The position numbers were made by a program, and so were the translations under genes. The notes under the pieces were generated by a model. The model made no database searches. It was not told where the DNA came from and saw only the letters and a program-made list of their open reading frames with translations. DNA of 64,000 nucleotides from a gamma proteobacterium HIMB30 (GTDB taxonomy: Bacteria; Pseudomonadota; Gammaproteobacteria; Pseudomonadales; Litorivicinaceae), in NCBI GenBank assembly GCA_000227525.2, contig AGIG01000008.1, positions 31,557-95,556 of the forward strand, given 5' to 3'. Shown here piece after piece: positions 43,878 through 54,317 of this stretch (positions are counted from its first letter, which is position 1; the number at the start of each line of letters is the position of its first letter).

Positions 43878-46249
43878 TTATTATCCTGAGCATCCGCTAA
43901 GAAGAACCAGGTCTCGAGTACGGTATCTGGATTCAATGACACCGAGTCAATGCCCTGCTCCATCAACCAAAATGCAAGGTCAGGGTGATCTGATGGCCCT
44001 TGTCCGCAAATACCGATGTACTTACCTGCGTTGTTACATGCTTGAATCGCGCGGGACAGCAAGAATTTCACCGCTGGGTTACGCTCATCGAATGCATCCG
44101 CAATGATTCCTGAGTCTCGATCAAGACCCAGTGTTAACTGCGTCAGGTCGTTTGAGCCAATTGAGAATCCGTCGAAGTACTCGAGGAACTCATCAGCCAG
44201 AACAGCGTTCGACGGAAGCTCACACATCATGATCACTTCAAGTCCGTTCTTACCGCGCTCGAGACCATTTTCTTTCAATAGCTCAATCACAGCCGCAGCC
44301 TCATCCAAAGTCCGTACAAACGGAACCATGATGGCAACGTTCGTCAGGCCCATCTCATCACGCACTTTCTTCAGCGCGCGACATTCGAACTCAAAACATG
44401 GACGGAATGATTCGGAAATGTAACGCGATGCACCGCGGAATCCGAGCATTGGATTCTCTTCCTCGGGCTCGTACAACGGACCACCGACTAAGTTGCGATA
44501 TTCATTCGACTTAAAGTCTGACAGGCGAACGATGACACGCTCGGGAGCAAATGATGCGCCGAGTGTCGCGATCCCTTCGACCAGTTTTTCAACGTAGAAA
44601 TCTGTCGGACTTGCATAGCCACCAATTCGTTCTGCGATCTCTTCCTTTAAGTCTGCCGGTAAGGTGTCGTAATCCATCAGAGCACGCGGATGCACGCCAA
44701 TCATTCGGTTAATAATAAACTCGAGGCGGGCCAAACCGATGCCGGCATGCGGGAGACGTTGAAAGTCAAACGCACGATCCGGATTACCAACATTCATCAT
44801 AATTTTAAAGGGCAGTTCAGGCATCGCATCGACGCTGGTTACACGGTGATCATAGTTCAGGATCCCAGCATAGATATGACCCGTATCCCCTTCAGCACAA
44901 CTGACAGTGACATCGACTCCCGTCGACAGTAATTCGGTTGCGTCACCACAGCCAACCACCGCGGGGATGCCTAATTCACGAGCGATAATCGCAGCGTGAC
45001 AGGTTCGGCCTCCGCGATTGGTCACAATCGCTGAAGCACGCTTCATCACTGGTTCCCAATCAGGGTCGGTCATATCCGTGACAAGAACATCACCTGGTTG
45101 GACTTCATCCATCTTAGAGATATCTTTCACCAGACGAACCGGACCTTGCCCAATTTTTTGCCCGATCGCACGACCTTGAGCGAGAACCTCGCCTTTTTCC
45201 TTGAGAACAAAACGCTCCATTTGCCGACCGTCTTGTTGACTCTGAACGGTCTCTGGTCGTGCCTGCACAATGTACAGCTGACCGTCATCACCATCGCGCG
45301 CCCACTCGATATCCATTGGACGCCCATAATGTTTCTCAATGATCAATGCCTGACGCGCAAGCGACTCGACTTCTGCATCGGTGACACAAAACTGACGACG
45401 GTCAGCAGCATCGACATCTACCGTCTCGACTGATCGGCCAGGTTTTGACGAATCGGCGTACACCATTTTTATCAATTTTGAACCACGTGTTCGACGCAAT
45501 ACCGAAGGACGGCCAGCATCCAGCGTTGGCTTATGAACATAGAACTCATCGGGGTTCACTGCACCCTGAACGACTGTTTCTCCCAATCCATAGGCTGCAG
45601 TCACAAACACGACGTCACGGAATCCACTTTCAGTATCCATGGTAAACATCACACCAGCAGCACCTGTCTCAGAGCGAACCATGCGCTGAATACCTGCGGA
45701 TAATGCCACCAGCTCGTGCTCAAACCCCTGGTGTACTCGATATGAAATCGCACGATCGTTGAATAGAGATGCAAAGACCTCCTTGATCGCGTGTTTCACG
45801 TTGTCGATTCCAGAAATATTCAAAAATGTTTCTTGCTGACCCGCGAAAGAGGCATCTGGAAGATCTTCTGCTGTGGCTGACGAGCGAACAGCAACCTTCA
45901 TTCCAGAATTATTTGCGGTCATTTTGGCAAATGCCGCCTCAATGGCCTGATCAAGGGCTGGTTGAAATGGTGTATCAATGATCCATGAACGAATCTCTGC
46001 ACCGGTTTTTGCCAATGCGTTCACATCATCAACATCTAAAGCCGCGAGCGACTGATTAATCCGATCTGCGAGGTTTTCGTGAGCCAAGAACTCGCGATAT
46101 GCGTGTGCGGTTGTAGCAAATCCATTCGGGACGCTGACGCCAGCTCCAGCAAGATTCGAAATCATTTCACCGAGCGATGCATTTTTCCCACCAACGCGCT
46201 CGACATCGTTCATGCCGAGCTCATCAAACCAAAGGATATAATTGTCCAA
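43874..46249 (-). CDS. ppsA: Phosphoenolpyruvate synthase
   Basis: 791-residue enzyme converting pyruvate, ATP and water to PEP, AMP and phosphate (gluconeogenesis). The nucleotide-binding domain is N-terminal ([34 protein letters not shown]), the phosphohistidine loop is [21 protein letters not shown], and the PEP-binding C-terminal domain carries [17 protein letters not shown] and CGQGPSDHP. The start is a TTG with AAGGGG seven bases upstream. It is divergent from its regulator ppsR. Confidence 0.96.
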   Translation of the reverse strand: MDNYILWFDELGMNDVERVGGKNASLGEMISNLAGAGVSVPNGFATTAHAYREFLAHENLADRINQSLAALDVDDVNALAKTGAEIRSWIIDTPFQPALDQAIEAAFAKMTANNSGMKVAVRSSATAEDLPDASFAGQQETFLNISGIDNVKHAIKEVFASLFNDRAISYRVHQGFEHELVALSAGIQRMVRSETGAAGVMFTMDTESGFRDVVFVTAAYGLGETVVQGAVNPDEFYVHKPTLDAGRPSVLRRTRGSKLIKMVYADSSKPGRSVETVDVDAADRRQFCVTDAEVESLARQALIIEKHYGRPMDIEWARDGDDGQLYIVQARPETVQSQQDGRQMERFVLKEKGEVLAQGRAIGQKIGQGPVRLVKDISKMDEVQPGDVLVTDMTDPDWEPVMKRASAIVTNRGGRTCHAAIIARELGIPAVVGCGDATELLSTGVDVTVSCAEGDTGHIYAGILNYDHRVTSVDAMPELPFKIMMNVGNPDRAFDFQRLPHAGIGLARLEFIINRMIGVHPRALMDYDTLPADLKEEIAERIGGYASPTDFYVEKLVEGIATLGASFAPERVIVRLSDFKSNEYRNLVGGPLYEPEEENPMLGFRGASRYISESFRPCFEFECRALKKVRDEMGLTNVAIMVPFVRTLDEAAAVIELLKENGLERGKNGLEVIMMCELPSNAVLADEFLEYFDGFSIGSNDLTQLTLGLDRDSGIIADAFDERNPAVKFLLSRAIQACNNAGKYIGICGQGPSDHPDLAFWLMEQGIDSVSLNPDTVLETWFFLADAQDNK

Positions 46250-46386
46250 AAGGAATCCCCTTCCTATCTTGTGTCTTGGTAACCGCTAACGCAGACTTAT
46301 CTCAAGTTCGCTTCCTTGCATTGGCTCAAGAAACGTTAGTCGGCTAGTCGATAAAGCGCGATAGTATAAATGATTTGGAACCAAAC

Positions 46387-47214
46387 ATGATGTCAGAAAT
46401 TCGTCCAGTGTTCTTTATTTCAGATGGAACTGGTCTGACCGCCGAAGGCCTGGGGCAAGCCTTATTAAGCCAATTCAATACGGTCCAGTTCGACAAAACG
46501 ACACTGCCCTACATCGACAGTGTTGAAAAAGCAAAAAAAGCAGTCACCGAGATCAATGCGGCCGGGGTCGAACACCAGGTAACTCCGATCGTTTTCGACA
46601 CCATTGTAAATCAGGAAGTCCGTGATGTGTTGGCAAACTGTAATGGGTTTTTGGTTGATATCTTTCAAACCTTTCTAAAACCACTTGAGCGAGAACTTGG
46701 GCAAGGATCAAGTTATTCGGTCGGGATGAGTCACGCAGTCGCACCCGATGGCCAGTATGCTCGCAGGATCGATGCGATTAACTTTGCACTCGATAATGAT
46801 GACGGAGCCCGGATTCGTTACTACGATCAAGCAGATCTCATTTTGATTGGCGTCTCACGTTCTGGAAAAACCCCGACCAGTCTCTATCTCGCGATGCAGT
46901 ATGGCCTGAAAGTCGCCAACTACCCGCTGACTGAAGATGACCTCGACGATGACAACCTGCCAGACACACTGCGAAAATATAAGGCAAAGTTATTTGGCTT
47001 AACCATTGATCCAGAGCGACTTCAGGCGATCCGCGAAATGCGCCGTCCCGACTCCCGTTATGCCTCTTTGAAGCAGTGTCAATACGAAGTGAACGAAGTT
47101 GAAGCGCTGTATCGACGGCATGCGATTCCATTCTTATCGACAACTGAGCGCTCTGTAGAGGAAATCAGTGCCCGAATTCTTCAGGTGACCGGGAAGCGAA
47201 AGGGGAATCGTTAA
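46387..47214 (+). CDS. ppsR: PEP synthetase regulatory protein (kinase/pyrophosphorylase)
   Basis: 275-residue DUF299 protein that inactivates PEP synthase by ADP-dependent phosphorylation and reactivates it by phosphate-dependent dephosphorylation. [20 protein letters not shown] and the P-loop [15 protein letters not shown] are conserved. Two ATG codons in a row (46387, 46390) can start it. Divergent location next to ppsA supports the assignment. Confidence 0.94.
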   Translation: MMSEIRPVFFISDGTGLTAEGLGQALLSQFNTVQFDKTTLPYIDSVEKAKKAVTEINAAGVEHQVTPIVFDTIVNQEVRDVLANCNGFLVDIFQTFLKPLERELGQGSSYSVGMSHAVAPDGQYARRIDAINFALDNDDGARIRYYDQADLILIGVSRSGKTPTSLYLAMQYGLKVANYPLTEDDLDDDNLPDTLRKYKAKLFGLTIDPERLQAIREMRRPDSRYASLKQCQYEVNEVEALYRRHAIPFLSTTERSVEEISARILQVTGKRKGNR

Positions 47215-48059
47215 CGGCCGAAATGCGCACAGATTAGGTCTGCGCACACGCTCGGTTTTTGATAAGGCAAGGCGTGATCGACACCCGGGACAGATTGATA
47301 GCGCCATTGTGATTTCGAGGCTGCCAGGATGCGGTGAAATGCATGCGCGTCCTCGACGCTTTTAGAGCCAACCAGACTCAAGGTTGGTGGCGCTTGGTCA
47401 ATCAATGCCATTCGGTCAACATGCCAAGCGGCTTCATTGACTGCCATTAACGCATAAGCAAGGCCCTTCGGTCGATTCACCAATCGCTGGATAGTCATTC
47501 GTTCAACACGCGGGTGGGTCGATCTGTTTGGTGAAATCAAATCCAAAAACTGCGTTACCCCTACCACAGGATCGCTATCTGAAAGTAATGCCGAGGCAGC
47601 CATCGCGTACTGTGATCGTACGATCCTCAACTCGTCAATTGACATCCGCTCCAAAAGCGCAGACTCCAATAAAACCAAGTCACTGACAGAACCCGGATTG
47701 AGTGCATTGACCAGCAACGCAATCAGGCCCCCAAAGCTGTAGCCAACCATTTGACAGTGATTGACTGAAAATTCCGTCAATAAGTCACCGATATCATCAG
47801 CGACAGCCTGAGCTGTGATTGGATGATCTTCAAAATCAGACGCATGAGAGCGACCCATTCCGCGCAGATCAGGGCAGAGTACGCGTCGATAGGACTGAAA
47901 TGCAGCAAGCATTGGATACCAAGTGGACTCTGAGGCGACACCCGCCCCATGCAATAAGATCAGATCGCCAGTGCCGGATGGATTGTGACTGACATGAACA
48001 GCAAGTCGGTAGTCATCAAGATCAATGAATCGAATCTCGATCGAGGATTCTGAACTCAA
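47211..48059 (-). CDS. Alpha/beta hydrolase
   Basis: 282-residue alpha/beta-hydrolase-fold protein with oxyanion segment [14 protein letters not shown], nucleophile Ser in [11 protein letters not shown] and catalytic His in PGVDHALPY. Substrate unknown. The start is TTG, overlapping the cysB stop as TTGA, so it is translationally coupled to cysB. The stop overlaps the convergent ppsR stop by four bases. Confidence 0.85.
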   Translation of the reverse strand: MSSESSIEIRFIDLDDYRLAVHVSHNPSGTGDLILLHGAGVASESTWYPMLAAFQSYRRVLCPDLRGMGRSHASDFEDHPITAQAVADDIGDLLTEFSVNHCQMVGYSFGGLIALLVNALNPGSVSDLVLLESALLERMSIDELRIVRSQYAMAASALLSDSDPVVGVTQFLDLISPNRSTHPRVERMTIQRLVNRPKGLAYALMAVNEAAWHVDRMALIDQAPPTLSLVGSKSVEDAHAFHRILAASKSQWRYQSVPGVDHALPYQKPSVCADLICAHFGR

Positions 48060-49033
48060 AGCAACGGGACGTCGACTGACTCAAAAATCTTTTCAGCTTC
48101 TACCCGACCCTGGCTTCTCAAAAACTTACCAATCAACTCTCTCGATAGATGCGGGGCAAACAAATTCACAAACCGATACATATAGCCGCGCAAAAAGGTT
48201 CCGCGTCGGAAAGCAATAGAGGTCACACTCGGACTAAACAAGTGACTTGCATCAACCGTGACTAAGTCGCCGTCAGTTTGTGGGTCGTGTGCCATATCGG
48301 CGACAATTCCAACACCAAGGCCCAAACGGACATACGTCTTGATCACATCAGCATCAGCGGCTGTGAAAACCACTTTTGGCGACAGTCCTTCCTGCTCAAA
48401 AGCCTCGTCAAGCCGCGAGCGACCGGTAAAGCCAAAGACATAAGTCACAATCGGGTGACGCGCAAGCTCGGCAAGTGTCAGTGGACCATCGAGTTGCGCC
48501 AGCGGATGGTCTTTGGGAACAATCACCGCCCGATTCCATTGGTAACATGGCATCAAGAGCAAATTAGAGAAATACTCTAAGCCTTCAGTGGCGATTGCAA
48601 AGTCCACCTCACCTCCGGCAGCCATTTCTGCGATTTGTGCAGGCGTCCCTTGTTGCATTTGCAATGACACTTCAGGGTAATCACGCATAAATTGGTTAAT
48701 GATAGGCGGCAATACATAACGCGCTTGCGTGTGAGTTGTCGCTATCGAGAGTACGCCTTTGGTTTCATCCGAAAACTCCTGCGAGATTTGTTTGATTGCG
48801 TCGACTTTATGGAGGATTTCACTCGCAACCCGCAACACTTCCTCACCTGCCGGCGTAATTGAGACGAGATGCTTGCCATTTCTCGCAAACACTTCGACAC
48901 CCAGCTCTTCTTCCAATAACCGAATTTGTTTAGAAATTCCTGGTTGAGAAGTAAACAGGCTTTGCGCTGTCGCAGAGACATTCAGATCGTGATTGGCTAC
49001 TTCACTGATATAACGGAGTTGTTGTAATTTCAT
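48056..49033 (-). CDS. cysB: LysR-family regulator CysB
   Basis: 325-residue LysR-type activator; CysB controls sulfate assimilation with N-acetylserine as inducer in enteric bacteria. The helix-turn-helix is at residues 1-60 (MKLQQLRYISEVANHDLNVSATA, TSQPGISKQIRLLEEELG), followed by an effector domain with TTHTQARYVLPP and YVFGFTGRS, as in CysB/Cbl. No sulfate genes are adjacent here; cysM lies about 10 kb away. Confidence 0.9.
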   Translation of the reverse strand: MKLQQLRYISEVANHDLNVSATAQSLFTSQPGISKQIRLLEEELGVEVFARNGKHLVSITPAGEEVLRVASEILHKVDAIKQISQEFSDETKGVLSIATTHTQARYVLPPIINQFMRDYPEVSLQMQQGTPAQIAEMAAGGEVDFAIATEGLEYFSNLLLMPCYQWNRAVIVPKDHPLAQLDGPLTLAELARHPIVTYVFGFTGRSRLDEAFEQEGLSPKVVFTAADADVIKTYVRLGLGVGIVADMAHDPQTDGDLVTVDASHLFSPSVTSIAFRRGTFLRGYMYRFVNLFAPHLSRELIGKFLRSQGRVEAEKIFESVDVPLL

Positions 49034-49048
49034 GAATTCATCGATTTC

Positions 49049-49091
49049 TTGACATAACTCAATATTGGGACACTGGAACGCGTTTTATAAC
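49049..49091 (+). promoter_or_regulatory. FNR/ANR-type promoter of the cbb3 operon
   Basis: TTGACATAACTCAA (49049-49062) fits the FNR/ANR dyad TTGAT-N4-ATCAA except at the two symmetric inner bases. A -10-like TATAAC follows at 49086-49091, putting the dyad centre near -42 from the expected start, the class II position. Low-oxygen induction of ccoN is the usual pattern in the family. The ccoN leader would be about 160 bases long. The site is also 15 bases upstream of cysB. Confidence 0.55.
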
Positions 49092-49257
49092 CGTTTTATA
49101 CTATCAATCCCCACCATAATAACCAGAATGCGCAGTGAAGTCGCTGTTTTTGTCATCGAACGCATTGAGAAGGTTCGATCGTCTAAAGTGCTTCCCACTT
49201 CGCATATAACTATTTAGACTAAATATAGATGTTTTTGTCATAAAAGGAAGGAACAGA

Positions 49258-50697
49258 ATGTCTGCTGCCGTCGCACACCCTGCATATGACTATCGAACCG
49301 TTCGCCATTTCGCAATGATGGCTGTGGTCTGGGGTATTTTTGGAATGGCTGTCGGTGTGCTCATCGCAGCGCAGCTGGTTTGGCCAGATCTGTTGGCATC
49401 AGAGTGGACCCACTTCGGACGACTGCGTCCGTTACATACGAACGCTGTGATCTTTGCGTTCGGGGGATGTGCTTTATTTGCCACCTCGTATTACGTGGTA
49501 CAGCGGACATGCCATACGACTCTCGCGTTTCAAAATCTCGCGAGGTTTACATTCTGGGGATGGAATCTGGTCATTGTGCTAGCGGCAATCACACTGCCAC
49601 TAGGTTTCACCACAACACACGAATACGCAGAGCTTGAGTGGCCAATCGACATCTTGATTGCAGTCGTCTGGATCTCATATGCGATCGTCTTCTTCGGCAC
49701 AATCGCTCAGCGAAATACTTCGCACATTTATGTTGCAAACTGGTTCTTCGGTGCATTCATTTTGGTCATTGCGATCTTGCACATTGTTAACAGCGTGCAG
49801 TTCCCCGTCAGCTTTACCAAGTCATACTACGTGTGGTCGGGTGCGATGGATGCGATGATCCAATGGTGGTACGCGCACAATGCGGTTGGCTTTTTCTTGA
49901 CCGCCGGCTTCCTTGGAATGATGTATTACTTCGTTCCCAAGCAGGCGGGTCGTCCCGTGTATTCCTATCGTTTATCAATCGTCCATTTCTGGGCGTTAAT
50001 TGCGACCTACATGTGGGCAGGCGCGCATCACTTGCACTATTCGGCGCTTCCAGACTGGGCGCAGTCGGTTGGCATGGTCATGTCGATCGTGCTTCTCGCA
50101 CCCAGCTGGGGCGGCATGATTAATGGGGTCATGACCTTATCGGGTGCATGGCATAAGTTGCGGACTGATCCAATCCTTCGCTTCCTTGTTGTCTCACTCT
50201 CATTTTACGGGATGTCGACATTTGAAGGACCGATGATGTCGATCAAAACGGTGAATGCCTTATCGCACAATACCGACTGGACCATCGGTCATGTGCACTC
50301 CGGCGCCCTAGGCTGGGTTGCAATGGTCGCGATTGGTTCTCTGTATCACTTAATTCCAAAAGTGCTGGGTATCGCTCAAATGCATTCAACGCGCTTGATC
50401 AACCTGCACTTCTGGCTAGCAACCATTGGAACAGTTCTTTACATCGCAGCAATGTGGGTCAATGGGATTATGCAAGGCCTGATGTGGCGCGCGGTCAACT
50501 CAGACGGAACACTGACCTACAGCTTCGTCGACAGTTTAGAGGCGAGCTATCCGGGTTACATCGTTCGCGTGATTGGTGGCGCATTCTTCCTACTGGGAAT
50601 GTGCATCATGCTCTACAACGTGTATCTGACGACGAATGATGCGAAACAACAGGACACCATTCGCGATACCAGTGAACCAGAGCCAGCGTTAGCATAA
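49258..50697 (+). CDS. ccoN: cbb3-type cytochrome c oxidase subunit I
   Basis: 479-residue catalytic subunit with about 12 membrane helices, holding heme b, heme b3 and CuB. Conserved histidines appear in [48 protein letters not shown] and [14 protein letters not shown] precedes the ATG. First gene of the ccoNOQP-GHIS run. Confidence 0.97.
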   Translation: MSAAVAHPAYDYRTVRHFAMMAVVWGIFGMAVGVLIAAQLVWPDLLASEWTHFGRLRPLHTNAVIFAFGGCALFATSYYVVQRTCHTTLAFQNLARFTFWGWNLVIVLAAITLPLGFTTTHEYAELEWPIDILIAVVWISYAIVFFGTIAQRNTSHIYVANWFFGAFILVIAILHIVNSVQFPVSFTKSYYVWSGAMDAMIQWWYAHNAVGFFLTAGFLGMMYYFVPKQAGRPVYSYRLSIVHFWALIATYMWAGAHHLHYSALPDWAQSVGMVMSIVLLAPSWGGMINGVMTLSGAWHKLRTDPILRFLVVSLSFYGMSTFEGPMMSIKTVNALSHNTDWTIGHVHSGALGWVAMVAIGSLYHLIPKVLGIAQMHSTRLINLHFWLATIGTVLYIAAMWVNGIMQGLMWRAVNSDGTLTYSFVDSLEASYPGYIVRVIGGAFFLLGMCIMLYNVYLTTNDAKQQDTIRDTSEPEPALA

Positions 50698-50707
50698 GGA
50701 GTTTTCC

Positions 50708-51316
50708 ATGAAAGCACATGATTACATCGAAAAGCGCCTTGGCCTCTTGGGGGCACTGATTGTTATCGTAATCAGTTTCGGAGGACTGGCGGAAATCGTT
50801 CCACTGTTTCATATGTCGAAAACAACGACGCCAATTGAAGGTATGAAACCGTGGAATGCGCTACAACTTGAGGGGCGCGACATTTACATTCGTGAAGGAT
50901 GTCACGTCTGCCATACGCAAATGGTTCGCCCATTTCGCGCAGAAACCGAGCGATACGGTCATTATTCGGTTGCTGGAGAATCCGTCTGGGAACGTCCATT
51001 TTTGTGGGGCTCTAAGCGCACTGGTCCCGACTTAGCACGTGTTGGTGGCAGATATTCTGATGATTGGCATCGCGCGCACATGTACAACCCCAGAGATGTT
51101 GTTCCAGAATCGAACATGCCAGCATTTCCTTGGCTGTTCCAGCACACCCTGTCTGGAGAAGACACCGCGCAGAAGATGCGTGTGATGCAGACTCTTGGTG
51201 TCCCATACACTGATCAACAGATCGAAAATGCGCGGGAAACGGTCCGTGGCAAAACTGAGATCGAAGCCCTCATTGCCTATTTGCAGGGGCTTGGAACAGT
51301 GATGAAAGGTCAATAA
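50708..51316 (+). CDS. ccoO: cbb3-type cytochrome c oxidase subunit II (mono-heme)
   Basis: 202-residue membrane-anchored cytochrome c. One N-terminal helix (about 10-32), then the heme site [14 protein letters not shown] and the axial methionine region [16 protein letters not shown] precedes the ATG, ten bases after ccoN. Confidence 0.97.
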   Translation: MKAHDYIEKRLGLLGALIVIVISFGGLAEIVPLFHMSKTTTPIEGMKPWNALQLEGRDIYIREGCHVCHTQMVRPFRAETERYGHYSVAGESVWERPFLWGSKRTGPDLARVGGRYSDDWHRAHMYNPRDVVPESNMPAFPWLFQHTLSGEDTAQKMRVMQTLGVPYTDQQIENARETVRGKTEIEALIAYLQGLGTVMKGQ

Positions 51317-51318
51317 GG

Positions 51319-51486
51319 ATGACTTACTACGACTGGCTCGGGGTATTAAGCGTCGTGATGTTAACCATGTTCATCGCGATTGGTTGGTGGGCCTACAGCC
51401 CAAAGAACAAAACCCGTTTTGATGATGCCGCAAACTCAATCCTTGAGAATGATCCAGTCGACAAAGCGCATGGAGACAAACATTAA
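51319..51486 (+). CDS. ccoQ: cbb3-type cytochrome c oxidase subunit CcoQ
   Basis: 55-residue single-helix protein (MTYYDWLGVLSVVMLTMF, then WWAYSPKNKTRFDDAA), the small assembly and stability subunit. It starts just after ccoO with AAGG upstream, and its stop overlaps the ccoP ATG by one base (TAATG). Confidence 0.9.
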   Translation: MTYYDWLGVLSVVMLTMFIAIGWWAYSPKNKTRFDDAANSILENDPVDKAHGDKH

Positions 51487-52400
51487 TGTTTAACGATTCA
51501 CTACCAACATTCTGGAGTATTTGGGTGGCATTGATCACCTTGCTCGTCATCTTCGGTTGTTTATGGCTTGTCATGGCTGTCAGGAAGTCCGAAAAGTATA
51601 AAGAAGAGACAGAAAATACCGTCGGTCATGCATTCGATGGCATTGAAGAATATGACAATCCATTACCACATTGGTGGTATCTCAAATTTCTTGGAACCAT
51701 CGTGTTTGGTTTAGGTTATTTGGTCTTATATCCGGGCCTTGGCAATTTCCAAGGCATCCTGAACTGGTCGTCGACCGGACAATGGCAAGAGGAAATGGCT
51801 GCCGCTGAAGTCAAATATGGACCCGTGTTCGCAGCATTTGGTAAGAAATCGATTGAAGAACTGGCCTCTGACCCAGCTGCGCTCGAAGTCGGCGGCCGCT
51901 TATTCGCGAACAACTGTGCAGTCTGTCATGGCTCCGGAGGTCAAGGTGCCTATGGTTTCCCAAATTTGACAGATGCCGATTGGCTCTACGGTGATTCCCC
52001 TGAAAAAATCAAAGAGTCGCTGAATCTGGGTCGTGTCGCGAATATGCCAGCGTGGCAGAGTGCTTTGGGTGATTCAGGCATCGAAGAAACTGCGCATTAC
52101 GTCGTGAGTTTGTCGGGCCGTGCGCACGACGAAACGTTGGCAGCAAAAGGGCAAGCCCACTATCAGACGTACTGTGCCGCATGCCACATGCCGACAGGTG
52201 AAGGAATGCAGATGCTTGGCGCACCAAACTTGACCGATGACGTTTGGCTATACAAAGCGCCAAACCTGACGATACTCGAATCTGTCAAACAAACATTACG
52301 GCACGGTCGTCAGGGCGTGATGCCAGCTCAACTTCCTCGTCTTGGTGAAGACAAGGTCCATCTACTCACCGCCTACGTGTATAGCCTCAGCCAGCAGTAA
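51486..52400 (+). CDS. ccoP: cbb3-type cytochrome c oxidase subunit III (di-heme)
   Basis: 304-residue di-heme cytochrome c that passes electrons into ccoO/ccoN. Two N-terminal helices, the conserved EEYDNPLPHWWYLKF, then heme sites NNCAVCHGSGGQGAYGFPN and TYCAACHMPTGEGMQMLGAPN, each followed by its methionine loop (VANMPAW, QGVMPAQ). Confidence 0.97.
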   Translation: MFNDSLPTFWSIWVALITLLVIFGCLWLVMAVRKSEKYKEETENTVGHAFDGIEEYDNPLPHWWYLKFLGTIVFGLGYLVLYPGLGNFQGILNWSSTGQWQEEMAAAEVKYGPVFAAFGKKSIEELASDPAALEVGGRLFANNCAVCHGSGGQGAYGFPNLTDADWLYGDSPEKIKESLNLGRVANMPAWQSALGDSGIEETAHYVVSLSGRAHDETLAAKGQAHYQTYCAACHMPTGEGMQMLGAPNLTDDVWLYKAPNLTILESVKQTLRHGRQGVMPAQLPRLGEDKVHLLTAYVYSLSQQ

Positions 52401-52404
52401 CTTG

Positions 52405-53829
52405 ATGAGCGACCGTATCCCAACGGTAGAGGATCAAACAGCGGCCGGTGAGCGACTTGCGCATCGGCATACGCCTGCCTATCAAACCAAACAGGGCGTC
52501 TACACTCGAGGCACCTCGGGATTTTTCCAGAATATCCGCCTGACGGCTGGAATTATCCTGCTCTTGATGTATTACCTGCTCCCTTGGTTGAACTGGGGAG
52601 ATCGCCAAATGGTCTGGTTCAATCTTCCAGATCGTCAATTCTATGTATTCAATGCCACCTTTTGGCCGCAAGATCTGGTCTTGCTGTCATGGCTATTAAT
52701 CATCTGTGCATTTGGTCTTTTCTTTGTCACCGTCTTTGGTGGACGAATTTGGTGTGGGTATACATGTCCACAGACAGTATGGACTCAGATTTTCATGGCC
52801 ATCGAGCGTCATACTGAGGGCGAACGCAATGCCCGAATCAAACTCGATAAAGCTCCGATGACACCAGATAAATTGAGAAAGAAAGTTGTCAAACACACAC
52901 TATGGCTCGGGATTGCGTGGGCAACAGGATTTACGTTTTTGGCTTACTTCATTCCGGCACGGGAGCTTGTGATCGATCATTGGACTGGGCAAGCGTCGCT
53001 CGCTGCCTATATGTGGATCGGTTTCTTTACGATCGCGACCTATCTGAACGCCGGATACCTTCGCGAAAAGGTCTGTATTCATATGTGCCCGTACGCACGC
53101 TTTCAATCAGTCATGTTCGATCAGGACACTTTGATCGTCGCCTACGATACGGCGCGAGGAGAACCGCGAGGTAGTCGTAAACGAACCGGAGCGTCGTCCA
53201 ACTCACAAGGTGACTGTGTGGATTGCGGTCTCTGTGTGCAAGTGTGCCCAACAGGTATCGATATTCGTGATGGGCTTCAGTATGAGTGCATCCAGTGTGC
53301 ACTGTGTATCGATGCGTGCAACTCCATCATGGATAAAATGAATTACGACCATGGACTTGTGCGCTATGCAACAGAGCATGAGCTCGATGGAGGTCAAACA
53401 CACTGGTTCAGGCCACGCCTCATTGGCTACGGAGTCGCGATGGTAATTATGTGTGTCGCATTCACTTATGCACTGACCCATCGAAGTCCAGTGGATGCAA
53501 AAGTGGCTCGCGATCGCGGCGCCCTGTTTAATGAAACAAAAATGGGGCATATCGAAAATACCTACACGTTGACACTGTTTAACAAAACATCCTTCAATGA
53601 GGTGTACGAGGTGAATTTCGAGGGTCATCCCAGCGGTCGACTCATCGGTCCGGCAAGTTTAGAGCTCGCCCCGGGCCAGACGCGTGTTCAGGTCTATCAC
53701 GTACAAATCGCGCCTGACATGCTGGCCAATTCCAGACTACCCATCAGTTTTATTATCGAACCCGCAAAGTATGCAGAAAATGAAGTTACAATCGAATCCT
53801 CATTTATAGGTCCTGATCGATGGAAATGA
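52405..53829 (+). CDS. ccoG: cbb3 oxidase assembly ferredoxin CcoG
   Basis: 474-residue membrane protein of the RdxA/FixG/CcoG group, thought to reduce copper for CuB assembly. An early GRIWCGYTCPQTVWTQIF, two 4Fe-4S motifs (CVDCGLCVQVCPTGIDI, CIQCALCIDACNSIM), five helices and a C-terminal periplasmic immunoglobulin-like domain. Start at 52405, just after ccoP; the frame is open into ccoP but without support. Confidence 0.95.
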   Translation: MSDRIPTVEDQTAAGERLAHRHTPAYQTKQGVYTRGTSGFFQNIRLTAGIILLLMYYLLPWLNWGDRQMVWFNLPDRQFYVFNATFWPQDLVLLSWLLIICAFGLFFVTVFGGRIWCGYTCPQTVWTQIFMAIERHTEGERNARIKLDKAPMTPDKLRKKVVKHTLWLGIAWATGFTFLAYFIPARELVIDHWTGQASLAAYMWIGFFTIATYLNAGYLREKVCIHMCPYARFQSVMFDQDTLIVAYDTARGEPRGSRKRTGASSNSQGDCVDCGLCVQVCPTGIDIRDGLQYECIQCALCIDACNSIMDKMNYDHGLVRYATEHELDGGQTHWFRPRLIGYGVAMVIMCVAFTYALTHRSPVDAKVARDRGALFNETKMGHIENTYTLTLFNKTSFNEVYEVNFEGHPSGRLIGPASLELAPGQTRVQVYHVQIAPDMLANSRLPISFIIEPAKYAENEVTIESSFIGPDRWK

Positions 53830-54317
53830 ATAAACCGAACCCTTGGTATAAAGAACCATGGCCGTGGTTCTTCTTAACCCCAATTGCAGCATCCATGATT
53901 GTTGGCTTTAGCATGCTTGGTGTTGCGATCGATACCAATGACGGACTTGTAACAGACGATTACTACCGCCAGGGGGTTCTCTATAACGAAAATCTCGAAC
54001 GTGATGAGAAAGCAAAAGAACTGGGTATTTCGGGCTCACTGACGATGGACGAGTTAACCGGTGACGTGTTGTTCACAGTTGATTTCGGGAAAGCTGAGCC
54101 TGCTGCAACGATCCATGGTGCGTTTCGACACCCCACGCGAGCACGCAGCGATATCCTATTCAAATTAGAAGCAGTCAAACCAGGCTTCTACGCCGCATCA
54201 ATGCCGTCGATGGCCCCAGGTCCCCGTAATCTGGAACTGATCGCACCAGATAACTCTTGGCGAATCAAATCAAGAGTTTTACTGCCACTGAAAGAGCCGT
54301 TGAGAGTTGCCCCCTAA
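53820..54317 (+). CDS. ccoH: cbb3 oxidase assembly protein CcoH (FixH)
   Basis: 165-residue FixH-domain protein with one N-terminal helix (WPWFFLTPIAASMIVGFSML), the conserved VTDDYYRQGVLYN segment and a periplasmic beta domain. It overlaps ccoG by ten bases. ATG at 53820 or 53826 are both possible. Confidence 0.93.
   Translation: MEMNKPNPWYKEPWPWFFLTPIAASMIVGFSMLGVAIDTNDGLVTDDYYRQGVLYNENLERDEKAKELGISGSLTMDELTGDVLFTVDFGKAEPAATIHGAFRHPTRARSDILFKLEAVKPGFYAASMPSMAPGPRNLELIAPDNSWRIKSRVLLPLKEPLRVAP

Noticed and set aside
40753..46249. Many long frames opposite acnB and ppsA
   Set aside because: They lie in other frames of strongly conserved genes, lack ribosome sites and show no family features.
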